From assembly GCF_024139115.2 (NCBI RefSeq), contig NC_085140.1, positions 44,610,180 to 44,674,179 on the forward strand: 64,000 bases of DNA, written 5' to 3'. A model generated the notes under the pieces. It was not told the origin of the DNA, did no database searches, and saw nothing but the letters and a program-made list of their open reading frames with translations. Below, one piece after another: positions 10,125-21,422 of this stretch. Position 1 is the stretch's first letter. Each line of letters starts with the position of its first letter. The translations under genes and the position numbers were made by a program. Origin of the DNA: Armigeres subalbatus (Eukaryota > Arthropoda > Insecta > Diptera > Culicidae).

Positions 10125-12360
10125 ACAAAGAAGTTCCTCCAGGAATCCCTCAAGAAGTTCCTCCAAGAAGTCCCATGGAAGTTGCTCAAGGAATTCCCAG
10201 GAATTCACCCGGAAAATCATCTGGGAGTTCATCCTGAAGTTCCTTCATAAATACCTTCTGAAATTCCTCCAGAATTTGCTCCAGTAATTGCTCTGGGAGT
10301 GCCTCTAAAACATCATCCAGAAGTACCTCCAGGAATTACCAGGAATTACCAGTTACCTCCGTTAGTTCCTCCAGGAATTCCTCCGGAAGTTCCTCCAGGA
10401 ATTCCACCGTAAGTTCCTCCAGGAATTCCACCGTAAGTTCCTCCAGGAATTCCACCGTAAGTTCCTCCAGGAATTCCTCCGGAAGTTCCTCCAGGAATTC
10501 CTCCGGAAGTTCCTCCAGGAATTCCTCCCGAAGTTCCTCCAGGAATTCCTCCAGAAGTTCCTCCAGGAATTCCTTCTGAAATTCTTCCAGAAGTTGCTCC
10601 AGTAATTGCTCTGGGAGTACCTGTAAGACATCCTCCAGAAGTACCTCCAGGAATTACTCCGTTAGTTTCTCCAGGAATTCCTTACCAGTAATTGCTCCGG
10701 AAGTTCCTCTAGGACATCCTCCGGAAGAACCTCCAGGAATTCCCCCGTGATATCCACCTGGAATTCTTCCGGGAGTTTCACCGGCAGTCCCTTCACGAAC
10801 TCCTCCAGAAGTTCTTTGATGAACTTCTCCAGAATTTCGTTAAGAATTTCCTTCAAGTTCCTCCAGCAATTCCTCCGAAAATTCCTCCAGGACATCTTCC
10901 GGAAGTTTCTCCAGGAATTCCTCTGGAAGTTCCTCCTGATATTGCTTCCTGATATATAAGTTCCTCCAGGATTTTTTTCGGCAGATTCTCCAGGGATTTC
11001 TGCGAAAGATCCTCCATTGATTCCTTCAAAAATTCCTCCGAAAAATAAATAGTTTTTCCTGAAGTACCTCCTGGATTTTTTTTTATGTCTTGATTAAGAA
11101 TACTTTCAGCTCTAGGCTGGCTCGTCTCCGAGTACCTTCTGGAAATCTTCCGAAAATTGCACCAAGAATTATTACTAAAGATCCTTCAGGAATGCCTCCA
11201 GAAGTTCCTGCAGGAATTTCTTCGGAAGTTCGTCCAAGAATTCCTCTGGAAAATCGTCCAAGAATTCCTCCGGACGTTCTTCCAAGAATTCTTCCGGAAG
11301 TTCCTCCAGGAATTCCTCCGGAAGTTCCTCCAGGAATTCCTCCGGAAGTTTCTCTAGGAATTCTTCCGGAAGTTCCTCCAGGAACTCCTCCGGAAGTTCC
11401 TCCAGGAACTCCTCCGGAAGTTCCTCCAGGAACTCCTCCGGAAGTTCCTCCAGGAATTCCTCCGGAAGTTCCTCCAAGAATTCCTCCGGAAGTTCCTCCA
11501 GGAGTTCCTCCGGAAGTTCCTCCAGGAGTTCCTCCGGAAGTTCCTCCAGGAATTTCTCCGGAAGTTCCTCCAGGAATTCCTCCGGAAGTTCCTCCAGGAA
11601 TTCCTCCGGAAGTTCCTCCAGGAATTTCTCCGGAAGTTCCTCCAGGAATTCCTCCGGAAGTTCCTCCAGGAATTCCTCCGGAAGTTCCTCCAGGAATTCC
11701 TCCTGAAGTTCCTCCAGGAATTCCTCCTGAAGTTCCTCCAGGAATTCCTCCTGAAGTTCCTCCAGGAAGTTCCTCCAGGAATTCCTCCGAAAGTTCCTCC
11801 AGGAATTCCTCCGGAAGTTCCTCCAGGAATTCCTCCGGAAGTTCCTCCAGGAATTCCTCCGGAAGTTCCTCCAGGAATTCCTCCGGAAGTTCCTCCAGGA
11901 ATTCCTTTGGAAGTTCCTCCAGGAATTCCTTTGGAAGTTCCTCCAGGAATTCCTTTGGAAGTTCCTCCAGGAATTCCTACGGAAGTTCCTCCAGGAATTC
12001 CTCCGCAAGCTCCTCCAGGATTTCCTCAGAAGTTCCTCCAGGAATTCCTCCGGAAGTTCCTCCAGGAATTCCTCCGGAAGTTCCTCCAGGAATTCCTCCG
12101 GAAATTCCTTCAGGAATTCCTCCGGAAGTTCCTTCAGGAATTCTTCCGGAAATTCCTTCAGGAATTCTTCCGGAAATTCCTCCGGAAATTCCTCCAGGAA
12201 TTCCTCCAGGAATTCCTTTGGAAATTCCTCCAGGAATTCCTTTGGAAATTCCTCCATGAATTTCTCCGGAGGTTCCTCCAGGAATTCCTCCGGAAATTCC
12301 TCTAGGAATTCCTCCGGAAGCTCCTCCAGGAATTCCTCCGGAAGTTCCATCAGGAATGCC
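10125..12360. repeat. 24-bp minisatellite (dimer of a 12-bp unit)
   Basis: The core unit is GGAAGTTCCTCC followed by AGGAATTCCTCC, that is, two diverged 12-mers each built round GGAAnTTCC. The array is most uniform at about 11270-12100 and more degenerate toward 10125 and 12360. Because the period is divisible by three and the unit lacks stops in several frames, it generates open frames on both strands (389 codons plus, 391 codons minus) reading as Pro/Gly/Ile/Glu or Glu/Leu/Phe repeats. There is no promoter, signal peptide or non-repeat domain, so I treat these as non-coding. Confidence 0.9.
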
Positions 12361-13114
12361 TTTTAAATCTTACATAGAATTTCTAACCCAATTGCCACCC
12401 ACCACCGAGAATTCTTCCGGAAATATGTCTTGGAGTTTTCCAAGGAATACTTATGGAAATTCATTTGCATATTCCTCAAGAAAGTTCTGATAATCCATCA
12501 ATTCTTTCAAAAATTAACCTAGAAATCCCCCCAGGTCAACTTTTACAGAAATTACTTTCAAAAGTCCTCAATTTTTTCCAGATGCGTCCACCCAAATTAC
12601 ACTCCTAGAAACTCTTTCATAAGTCATTCTGCCTTCTATTCCTCCAGGAGATTCAGTGTAAATTACTTTAAGAATACTTTTCTATGCCCTTCCAGAAATT
12701 TCACAATATAATTCTCGGGGAATTGCTTTGGTAATCTATTTTTAAATTCCTTAAGATTAAACCAAAAACATCCTGGATATTTTTTGAGGAAATGTTCGAA
12801 GGAGTTCTTGGATGAATCCACGAAACAAGTCCTGAAAGATTTCTCGATGAAGTTTCTGAAGAAATTCGCAAAGGAATTGTTGGTTACATAGCTTTAGAAA
12901 ATTTGGGATAAATTCAAGGAAAATTTTTCGCTGCGATTTCTGATTCATATCGCTATGGAGAAATTCTCGAGAAAAAAATCTGAAACAGTTCCGGTAGAAA
13001 CTCGAAAAGTTATTTCTGGTTTAAATAACTATAGAAAATTTTAGATGAATTATTGAAAGGATTTCGAGAGTGTCCAAAATGCACGTTGAAACTGTTGAAA
13101 GCCTTTATAAAAAT
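12361..13114. repeat. Degenerate flank of the 24-bp minisatellite
   Basis: GGAATTC, TTCCTCCAGGA and CCTCCAGG-like words persist but lose period and spacing through to about 13060, as if old units at the array edge decay while the core is homogenised. No gene. Confidence 0.6.
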
Positions 13115-14126
13115 AACCTATGAAAATATAAAAATATAAAAATATAAAAGTATAAAAATATAATAAGAATATGAAAGTATAAAAATATAAAAATATAAAA
13201 GTATAAAAATATAAAAATATAAGAATATGAAAGTATAAAAATATAAAAATTTAAAAATATAAAAATATAAAATTTTTAAAATATAAAAATTGAAAAATAT
13301 GAAAATATAAAAATATTAAAAAATTAAAATTTAAAAATATTAAAATATAAAAATATAAAAAATAAAAATATAAAAATATAAAAATATAAAAATATAAACA
13401 ATAAAATTAAAAATATAAAAATATAAAAATATAAAAATATAAAAATATAAAAATATAAAAATATAAAAATATAAAAATATAAAAATATAAAAATATAAAA
13501 ATACAAAAATATAAAAATATAAAAATATAAAAATTTAAAAATATAAAAATATAAAAATATAAAAATACATATATAAATATAAAAATGCAAAGATATAAAA
13601 AAAATAAAAATAAAAATAAAAATATGAAAATATGAAAATAAAAAAATATAAAAATATAAAAATTTAAAAATACAAAAAAAAATAAAACATAAAAATATAA
13701 AAATATAAAAATATAAAAATATAAAAATATAAAAATATAAAAATAAAAATTATAAAAATATAAAAATATAAAAATAAAAAAAAAAAAAAATAAAAAATTA
13801 AAAAAATAAAAAATTTTAAAATTTTAAAAATATAAAATTTAAAAATTTTAAAATTTAAAATATAAAAAAATAAAAATATAAAAATATAAAAATATAAAAA
13901 TATAGATATATAAAAATATAAAAATATAAAAATATAAAATTATAAAAATATAAAAATATAAAAATATAAAAATATAAAAAATATAAATATATAAAAATAT
14001 GAAAATATAAAAATATAAAAATATAAAAATATAAAAATATAAAAATATGAAAATATAAAACTATGAAAATATAAAAATACAAAAATATAAAAATATAAAA
14101 ATATAAAACATGAAAATATAATAAAA
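13115..14126. repeat. 8-bp AT minisatellite (AAAAATAT)n
   Basis: About 1 kb of near-pure repeats of AAAAATAT with occasional G or C substitutions and A-run interruptions (13770-13860). The minus-strand frames reading Phe/Tyr/Ile/Leu repeats (13324-13590, 13855-14082) are by-products of the repeat, not proteins. Confidence 0.95.
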
Positions 14127-15332
14127 TTATTTTTAATGTTTGTTTTTAATTATTTGAATTTGAATTTTCATTTTTAGTTTTTATTGTTTATTTTTAAATT
14201 TTCTTTTTCGAATTCATTTTCAGTTTTATTTGATTTCTAATATTATTTTTTCTTGTTTGATATGACCTTACCGTTAAACTATTAGGATAACAGAGGATAA
14301 TTTTGGTAGCACTCCTACTCCCGTCCTAAGCGTTCATTACACATCCCAATCAAACGGCTTAGTTGTTTACACATCATCACTGGAAACCTTTACCTACTAT
14401 GCAATTCGTAACTAGTAATTCGGGACGGTAGTAAAGATGCTGCTCAAATGGTTGCTCTCCCTACCGCATTTGTGATCTTTAATAAGTTTACCTTTGACAC
14501 GTCGACACCTCCGTACAACTCATGTTTTGCTAATTATCCAATCGCTTGTTATTAACGTGTGCTTCCGATTCCGGAAGAGAACCTGTAATAGATTTTCGCA
14601 GTTCACATCGGCTGGGGCAGAACACAAATGAATGAAAAACATACCTGCGGAACCATATTATTTTCTTATCGACGAACGGGTACCTTCGCAGGAAAGCAAC
14701 AAACTCACAAACTCCATTATTTTACCTGGGGAATGAAAGTAACTTGTAAATCAAGCATCATGCACCTGAGTTTCTCGAACGCATCAAATTTTGCACTTCC
14801 ACGGCTGACAATAAAATGGATGCTTACCTGTGGTATTGTTTTTCTCACCCTCATGATGAGTATTCGATCTGCACCTTAGCACGAATTGTTGTCAGCAATA
14901 GCGATGGACACTGCACTAGTTCAAGTTCACATTTTTACAAATAAATATAGTTTTAAAAGTAAAATGTTGATCGCCGATCACTGTCGTTCAGCGCAAACAA
15001 AAAAGTGAAAATGGCTGTCAGTTGGCTACTGTGTTGTTGACGAGTATGCCGCAATTTTTAAAGCGATATTACGTTGATTTCTGTAATATTATATATTATT
15101 GTGAACCAGCATGATGTGCAGCATTTTGAATGTACTAAATTGTTGAAAAATATGGTCAATTTTATGCTTTAATGACGTAACCGAGAGATGATTATTCTCA
15201 ATCAGATTTTACGGGTAGCGATGTAATAAAGCGTTGAAGTGACGTGATAATACGTAAAATCACCAATTACATCAATTTATTGGGTACGTTTCGTAAAGTT
15301 GCGTCGCTGCATTTTAATATTTTTTTTGCTGT
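14127..15332. other. Unique right portion of the satellite-carrying element
   Basis: AT-rich sequence without a recognised gene. The plus-strand 83-codon frame at 14628-14879 has no recognisable motif. The last ~200 bp hold the subterminal ATGTAATA and GTGACGTGATA words that mirror the left end. Confidence 0.5.
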
Positions 15333-15473
15333 GTACGAATGCAAAAATGGTAACTTGGCTTAGAAACCTCGCAGTTAATAACTGTGGAAGTGCTTAATGA
15401 ACACTAAGCTGCGAGGCGGCTCTGTCCCAGTGTGGGGATGTAATGCCAATAAGAAGAAGAAGAAGAAGAAGAA
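15333..15473 (+). mobile_element. Feilai-like SINE, 3' half of the split copy
   Basis: It resumes the consensus exactly where the 9341-9494 copy stops (TACGAATGCAAAAATGGTAA) and runs through AGCTGCGAGGCGGCTCTGTC to a (GAA)n-type tail. Together the halves make one full-length SINE. Confidence 0.85.
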
Positions 15474-15810
15474 ATGTCAGATTCACTCTCATGCAAATAT
15501 AAACAAAAAAGAAAAACTTATTTTTCGGCCAAAAAATCTAATTCCATTCCTACTTTTGCAGGACAACACTGCCATCTGAAAACGTTTTCACTTTTGCTAG
15601 TGCTGCTCTAGCAAGGGCAATTTTGTTTCTGCGAGTTGCAATTTTTTAACGCCTAGCAGTCACACAATGCAAGCGAGCGTTTGCTTGCGAGATGTCACTT
15701 GTTTGCATGCTATCACTTTCAGTGTAGCCAGACATGCAAATTTTTGACAGATGTCACTTTCTGCGAACAAAACGCTCTGTGCGAGTGATTTACTAGCAAC
15801 GTCTGACCGT

Positions 15811-16090
15811 GCCTCCTTAGCCGTGCGGTAAGAAGCGCGGCTACAAAGCAAGACCATGCTGAGGATGGCTGGGTTCAATTCCCGGTGCTGGTCTAGGCAA
15901 TTTTCGGATTGGAAATTGTCTCGACTTCCCTGGGCATAAAAGTATCATCGTGTTAGCCTCATGATATACGAATGCAAAAATGGTAACTTAGAAACCTCGC
16001 AGTTAATAACTGTGGAAGTGCTTAATGAACACTAAGCTGCGAGGCGGCTCTGTCCCAGTGTGGGGATGTAATGCCAATAAGAAGAAGAAG
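15811..16090 (+). mobile_element. Feilai-like SINE, full length
   Basis: Complete copy from CCTCCTTAGCCGTGCGGTAA to the tail AAGAAGAAG. The A-box region is intact; the B-box region reads GGTTCAATTCC, one change from the usual TTCGA core. About 280 bp. It lacks the GGCTT before AGAAACCTCGC found in some copies. This copy supplies the reference across the junction of the split SINE upstream. Confidence 0.85.
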
Positions 16091-17605
16091 CGCTGCTTAA
16101 AACTTAAAAGAAGATTTTTTTGAATAACGAGAACAAAATAGTACGGTTGGTTTTAGTTCAAAATTTGTTAAAATTATTGTTACAATCTACTTTTATTGTT
16201 GTATCGTTTACTCGAAATCGGATCGGAAAAACTGTATAATCCGAAGTTTTTGTAAATTGGGAATATTCTAAGAGAAAAGTAAATTGAATAGAAGATGTAT
16301 AGTTGTGTGAAGTGATAGACAAGATGGCGTCATAATAGGGTGCTAATTCACTCTCTTTTTCTCTGTGTGTGCGGAACAAGTTCTGCCTATTCCCCAGAAC
16401 CACCAAGCAGCTACAAGCCTACGCTACGCTACGCTAATCGTCCCACAAAGTCAACGATGGACAGGAAACTATTGTGAAAAGGGAAAATACCCCTCCCCTC
16501 TCCTCTCTGTTGGGTCAGCATGCGCTTCAGACCATCTACTACGTATGGATGTGTCCATTATCGTCTCGAATCACCACGAATCTCCCGTTAGCTGCTATAC
16601 GCTACCGGAGTGCACCGCAACGCCATCTACAAGCTGCCACCTGCACGTCAAGCTACCACGGATCCGGATCCCATCGACAAATATGCGCAAGTACCCTAAG
16701 TGACGACATCTTTTGAGTGTCCACGAGGGTTTTTCCAAATTTCGTCGAGAAAATCCTTCGAACTTTTTTTTGGAAACATTTTCAAACTCCCGAAGGGATT
16801 TTTTTTTCAAGTTTTCATTGAAAAATTTTCAATTTTACATTTCTATTTTGTTTTGGATTCGAAAGAATGTCCCGTGTAAATAAAAAAAAGGATTTCCTGA
16901 AGAAATTCGGAAGAATTCCCACACTCGAATTATCATTCGCTTAGGGCTCGAACATTGATGTTCTAGGTTTCAATCCACAGACATTGGTTTGAGCTTGGCT
17001 TAACATTTTGGTGTTCAATTCAAACTCTAGTTTAATAGAATTGAATTTAGGAGAATATGTCTTATCTTATTATGCGTGTAGATATTTGGAAATATCCTCA
17101 ATGTAATTAATTGGAACTTCTGCGAAAAAATGAACATTTGATTTTTGTTGCACGGTTTGGCTTATCAAAGCTTCAACGTCTTGTGTAGCATAAAAGAAAG
17201 CTATTTAAATGCACCCTACCTTTACAGAGGATAGTATATTCCAGTCATATTTTAAATAACCATCATTGTCTGTGGAATTTCTTATATGTTTTTGGTGGGA
17301 AACTAGTCACCTAGAGCCGGCAGAAAGATTTTGCAAATTATCATGCTACACATATTTTTAAAGTCGCTCTAATTGAATTGTTTCAAATTGCTGGGGTATT
17401 GGCGTTTTGATGGTGTATAAAGCAGAAAGATAAAATTTTAAGATATGCACTGGAAAGGATACGAAGAAAAACTCCTCTCGAAAATTCTTAAAGCCATTTA
17501 TTTAAAAACGGTTACCAAATCAGATTTTTTTCTTATACTGGTTATAAAGTATGATTATCACGACACAAAATTTAAAATCGAAATTATGTACTCATTATAT
17601 GTACA
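16091..17605. other. No recognisable gene; decayed minisatellite fragment
   Basis: Several overlapping short frames (16365-16703, 16474-16716 plus; 16158-16406 minus) lack recognisable motifs. Around 16735-16925 GAAATTC/TTCGAA-type words recall the minisatellite family. A GCTACGCTACGCTA triplicate lies near 16420. Confidence 0.5.
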
Positions 17606-17724
17606 GGGGCCCTCCTTAGCCGTGAGGTTATACGCGCGGCTACAAAGCAAGACCATGCTGAGGGTGGCTGGGTTCGATTCCCGGTGCCGGTCTAGGCAAT
17701 TTTCGGATTGGAAATTATCTCGAC
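17606..17724 (+). mobile_element. Feilai-like SINE, 3'-truncated
   Basis: Head with A- and B-box regions (GGTTCGATTCCC) and the start of the body to TTGGAAATTATCTCGAC, where similarity stops. Its 5' edge, CAGGGGCCCTCC, matches the 9341 copy. Confidence 0.8.
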
Positions 17725-18977
17725 ACCGTACTGCTATCCATTTTTAATTAAATTGCCTTTAGTTTTTTTGCAAGATTTTCTAAAATTCGGGAAAGGGCCG
17801 TTTGGCCGAATTGTTTGACCGAATATACCTTTTGGCCGAACAGACCATTAAGCCGAAGTCATTTGGTCGAAGTCATTTCCCATGGAAAATCGAAAGAATT
17901 TTCTCAAAAAATTCGGAAGAATTTCCCAAGGAAATTCGAATAAGTTTCTCACGAAAATGCTGTTTCCCGTGACAATTCAAAATAATTTTCCTTGAAAGTT
18001 CGAATAGTAGGAAAATTAAAAGATTTTCCTGCGAAAATTAAGACGAGCTTCATGAAATACGAAAGAAAAAACGTTTAAAGAACTTCAGGAAAACTCGGAA
18101 GAATTTCTCAAAGCGGGAAATTAAAAATAAATCGGAATCTTCGAGAATATTATATAAACAAATGAAATAATGAAAATTTGTGTAATGAAATTGTTTTGTA
18201 GAATAATTTTGTAGAATCCGCAAGTCATTTTACAGACCGAATTACCTAATCAACCCTATCGGAGCAGATTGCTGGTTGTATCTGAATCGCGACTTCTGGG
18301 AGCAGCTTGGCAACAGTTTCCTCCGGTGTACAGCCCTTTCCAAACCATTCCGATGAGAAACGGCCAGAATACCGTTGTTTCGTCTTCGAAGGCTTGAACA
18401 ACAACGGTCGGTCGTGAGGTCGGCAGAATGGCAAGGATTCCAATGTTTAGTAGTGGCATTATTAATAGCTAATGGCAGGCCACCAGCTATTGCACTGGCA
18501 CATGCAACCTTGCTACGTTGTGGCATTATGCTACACACCATTCACTCCACCTTACCTTGTGCTCCTAAAACGGGAATGAGCGCGAACGCCAAGACCAGGT
18601 CTGTAGGTTTATGTGTTCAAAACAACATCGTCATCATTGTCGTCGGAATCGGAATTGTCGCGCACCTTTCCTCGCATACAGCCATGGCGATATACACAGA
18701 ATCATCTAACCCTCTAACCTATGCTAGTAGGAACAGCAAATAATGCAAATAATAAGTTTTGATCGTCCTCACGAGCATAGCTATTATGAAGCATATCTGC
18801 TACCATGGTACACGGTACGGCGGCAACATGAATGGCTGGATAGCGAAATGGCAACAACATTGCAAGTGAACTATCACTCGACAATATGTACAACAATCGC
18901 AGTTCCGATGAAGGACGATAAACCAGAGCCAAGGCTGTTGTAGAGAGATACATTTTCCCATACGTGTAGGGAAGAAT
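17725..18977. other. GGCCGAA short repeats, minisatellite decay, uncertain open frames
   Basis: At 17783-17875 TTTGGCCGAA-like words recur about every 10-25 bp. At 17880-18125 there are degenerate GAATTTCCCAAGGAAATTCG units. At 18242-18743 both strands are open over about 100-122 codons with locally balanced base composition. I recognise no domain in either and do not call a gene. Confidence 0.4.
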
Positions 18978-19245
18978 GGTCCGATGTGCACCTTGCAAAC
19001 ATATTGGCACATGGTCGACTAAAACTCAATCTAATGATAAGCAAGAAGTTTAAAACAAATATAGTTTGAGAAAGTTTGCTCTTCAGACCGAGAGCTAGGG
19101 GAGAGTGGGGAAAGTGGTCCGATGTGCACCTTGCAAACATATTGGCATATGGTCGACTAAAACTCAATCTAATGATAAGCAAGAAGTTTAAAACAAATAT
19201 AGTTTGAGACGATTTGAGAAAGTTGGCTCTTCAGACCGAGAGCTA
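18978..19245. repeat. Tandem duplication, period 138 bp
   Basis: 18978-19097 and 19116-19245 both start GGTCCGATGTGCACCTTGC and end CAGACCGAGAGCTA and are nearly identical. Copy 2 has an extra ACGATTTGAG, itself a local duplication of GATTTGAG-like sequence. The 18-bp spacer is GGGGAGAGTGGGGAAAGT. Confidence 0.85.
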
Positions 19246-20728
19246 CCAGAGATGGTTATCTGTCACAATCGGTGCCTTTTAGAACACATTCACCTTTTGT
19301 TGTGAAGGTACTGCGAATAGTCCGCGCCCGCGGCCCACGCACTTTGGCACTCGAGGGTCATATCGGATTCAGTCGGATCGGAATTTTCGCGCCGACCCAG
19401 AGAGTGAGAGATCAAATGACAAGCTCGATTGGGTCCGACGCCGGGCGCGGCCAGGCGAGAAAAGCGAGATATAAATGTAATGATGAGAACACAGCACTTC
19501 GGAGGATATTAGCTTGACAATAATAGGCTCCTATCGGGTCTTAAATTAGCAATAAATTTGCTATAATTAATATTGAGAATGTTTATGCAAATGGCCCACA
19601 CTCGAACGATGCCTTCGGTAGAAGGCTAGTGGTGCATGTGACGCCCAGGCGTGTTAACCTGACTGATGCTGGTGATTGTCAATTTAGCAAGTATTAGTAT
19701 GGTGCGTATTGTTGGTGAACTTGGTGACATTCGATGTAGCAACATGTTTAGAAATGGTAGTCAATTGATGGAAAAAATGGCTTGCCTTTTTACCACACAT
19801 GTTGAGAATGTTAACAAAAGCATTCTGCTTAGAACTGGCCTTCTTTAACTACATATTTTATTGACTCTCAAAAGAGGTAGAGGACACATTTTTTTGCATA
19901 TTTGTAACGGCGTGTCAATAAAAAAATAGAAATAATAAACAAATTGAATGTTTATTCATCATCAATTACCCCCACACAATAGTACTTTAATCAAAGCTAT
20001 GAAATCGCAATCTATTCACCTTGCTAATTGTCTCATATGTCAATTACGGCCAACAATGGTCTCAATGCATCCCACGCTTTCCAAACAATTCTGAATGAAT
20101 GAAAAAATCCCTCAGCCCACTAAATGGCCTCAGGCTTTCGGTCCATTTCCGGCTGTAATTAACCAGAATCAGATTTTTTCCACTCACCATTGATCCTGGG
20201 TAACACCAATCGCCCGATCAACCAAAGCCATGTACGTTTTTGTCTGATGTGTTCGAAATTTTTCCACGTGCATTCCAACAATTGCCTACATCCAAATTTA
20301 ACAAAAATCGAATTTCCACAAACAAAAAACATGTTTTTTTTATTCTGCCATTTCAGTGTTCATTTCGAGCTGTATGTGGAAGAAGCATGCCAGTGGCGGT
20401 TAAATGGAGGATATCCTTCCTATCTTTAACAGCGACACAATTGAATTAAGCTCAATTGATGGTGGCGAAATTAAATATTGTAATTAAAAGCTTTACACAC
20501 GTGACGTGGCGCGGTGGCCGAGATAACGCAGCTGGATTGAGAATTGAATCTGATCCAGGGGGAATTTAAAACCGAAAAAAAACGCTATATTCATTCACCT
20601 ACGGTTCGGATGAACTGTGTAAGACTTTTTTTTGTTAAATATCTTGGCTGTACATATGCACAGCACATGTTTCGAAATGGACAAATTGATATGAAATTTG
20701 CGAAAAAAAATCCATAAAAAAAATCCAC
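19246..20728. other. No recognisable gene
   Basis: A GC-richer patch at 19310-19460 is followed by AT-rich DNA. Short frames (19272-19517, 20190-20429) are unrecognised. Text near 20500 (GCGCGGTGGCCGAGATAACG) looks tRNA-like at its start only, and no T-arm follows. Confidence 0.45.
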
Positions 20729-20800
20729 GTGTCTTGGAGGGACTCGAACCCTCAACCTCCAACTCTCTAGATGGGCGTGATAACCCCTACATAACAAGAG
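20729..20800 (-). repeat. tRNA-like sequence, probable SINE head or tRNA pseudogene
   Basis: Read on the minus strand it has a T-arm-like GAGGGTTCGAGTCCCTC (5-bp stem, B box) and a 3' CAAGACA that can pair with an upstream TCTTG. The D-arm region and anticodon stem are poor. About 50 bp of it recurs at 23329-23380. A short (GAGCAT)n run follows at 20798-20816. Confidence 0.5.
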
Positions 20801-20816
20801 CATGAGCATGAGCATG

Positions 20817-21170
20817 ATTGACCGCCCACGGTTGCTACTCCGTTATTGCCCGGTCAGCTGTAATTACACAGAGAACCAACAGATGAAGTTTGGGACTAAC
20901 ATCATCTTCAATGTAAGAACTGGTGACCCAAAATTAAGCAATACCAGCGCCGGCCGTGTCCGAATGCAGGTCAATTAAGGAAGGGTAGGAGAATGTTGAC
21001 ATGATACTCGCTTTGATAGAAGCCGACGAGTCATCTGCACTTCCACGAGAAATCACTGGGATGTTGGATATATGGGGTAGGAAGTGTGGCAGGGTTCGTT
21101 TTGGTAAACGGTTTGCCGTGTATAGCGTGTAGTTTAATCGATGAAAACAAAACTAATAATTTAATATGAA
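20817..21170. other. Dispersed-repeat-like sequence, no gene
   Basis: Contains GCCCGGTCAGC and CCAGCGCCGGCCG words but no open frame. It resembles repetitive filler and I cannot name the family. A (GCTCAT)n-type run also occurs near 63181-63194. Confidence 0.35.
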
Positions 21171-21422
21171 AAGCCGCACAAAGCAGAACAAAATTGCGGT
21201 AACCGGCCGATCGTTCTGCTCACCGCACAAAGCAGAACAAAATTGTGATGACCGGCCGATCGTTCTGCTTACTGAAGAGAACACGCGATCTAAACTTTTA
21301 CTTTCTAATTATTTACTCACTCGCACGCAGCAGAATAAAATTTCGGTGACCGGCTGATCGTTTTGCTCACCGCACAAAGCAGAACAAAATTTCGAATATC
21401 AGCCGATCATTCTGCTTACTGA
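21171..21422. repeat. Four imperfect ~50-bp units with internal inverted repeats
   Basis: Units at about 21173-21221, 21222-21270, 21325-21370 and 21371-21421 each run from a CGCACAAAGCAGAACAAAATT-like start to a CCGATCGTTCTGCT-like end. Each unit carries CAGAAC opposed to GTTCTG, so each can fold. A 54-bp unrelated stretch separates the second and third. Confidence 0.8.

Larger units (their letters stand above)
9495..15332. mobile_element. 5.84-kb TIR-bounded non-autonomous transposon carrying two satellites
   Basis: It interrupts a SINE precisely. The left end (ACAGTAAAAAAT) and inverted right end (ACAGCAAAAAAA) form short terminal repeats. Both subterminal regions carry repeated GATGTAATA and GACGTAA-like words (for example near 9626, 9655, 9671 at left; 15218 and 15240 in the right part), a pattern typical of transposase-binding subterminal repeats. 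The interior has no transposase. It consists of a 24-bp minisatellite, its decaying flank, an 8-bp AT minisatellite and about 1.2 kb of unique AT-rich sequence. The target duplication is unclear because a few SINE bases appear lost at the junction. Superfamily not assigned; edges are good to about 5 bp. Confidence 0.7.

Noticed and set aside
11090..12350. Long Pro/Gly/Ile/Glu and Glu/Leu/Phe repeat proteins on both strands
   Set aside because: The frames exist only because the 24-bp repeat lacks stops. There is no non-repeat domain, plausible start context or neighbouring gene structure.
10125..12360. CRISPR-like array
   Set aside because: The repeats are directly adjacent without unique spacers, and the context is eukaryotic.
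13324..14082. Phe/Tyr/Ile-rich hydrophobic proteins on the minus strand
   Set aside because: Direct translation of the AAAAATAT array.
15397..15579. Lys-rich small ORF near the SINE tail
   Set aside because: It is the 3' body and GAA tail of the SINE. The same frame appears at 38557 in another SINE copy.
18242..18743. Host exon candidate with ~100-122 open codons on each strand
   Set aside because: Several frames are open over the same interval and none has a recognisable motif. Kept only as an uncertain region.
20500..20570. tRNA gene starting GCGCGGTGGCCGAG
   Set aside because: No T-arm or matching acceptor stem follows.
20729..20800. Functional tRNA gene on the minus strand
   Set aside because: The T-arm is good, but the D-arm and anticodon stem pair poorly and a truncated copy recurs at 23329, so a repeat or pseudogene is more likely.
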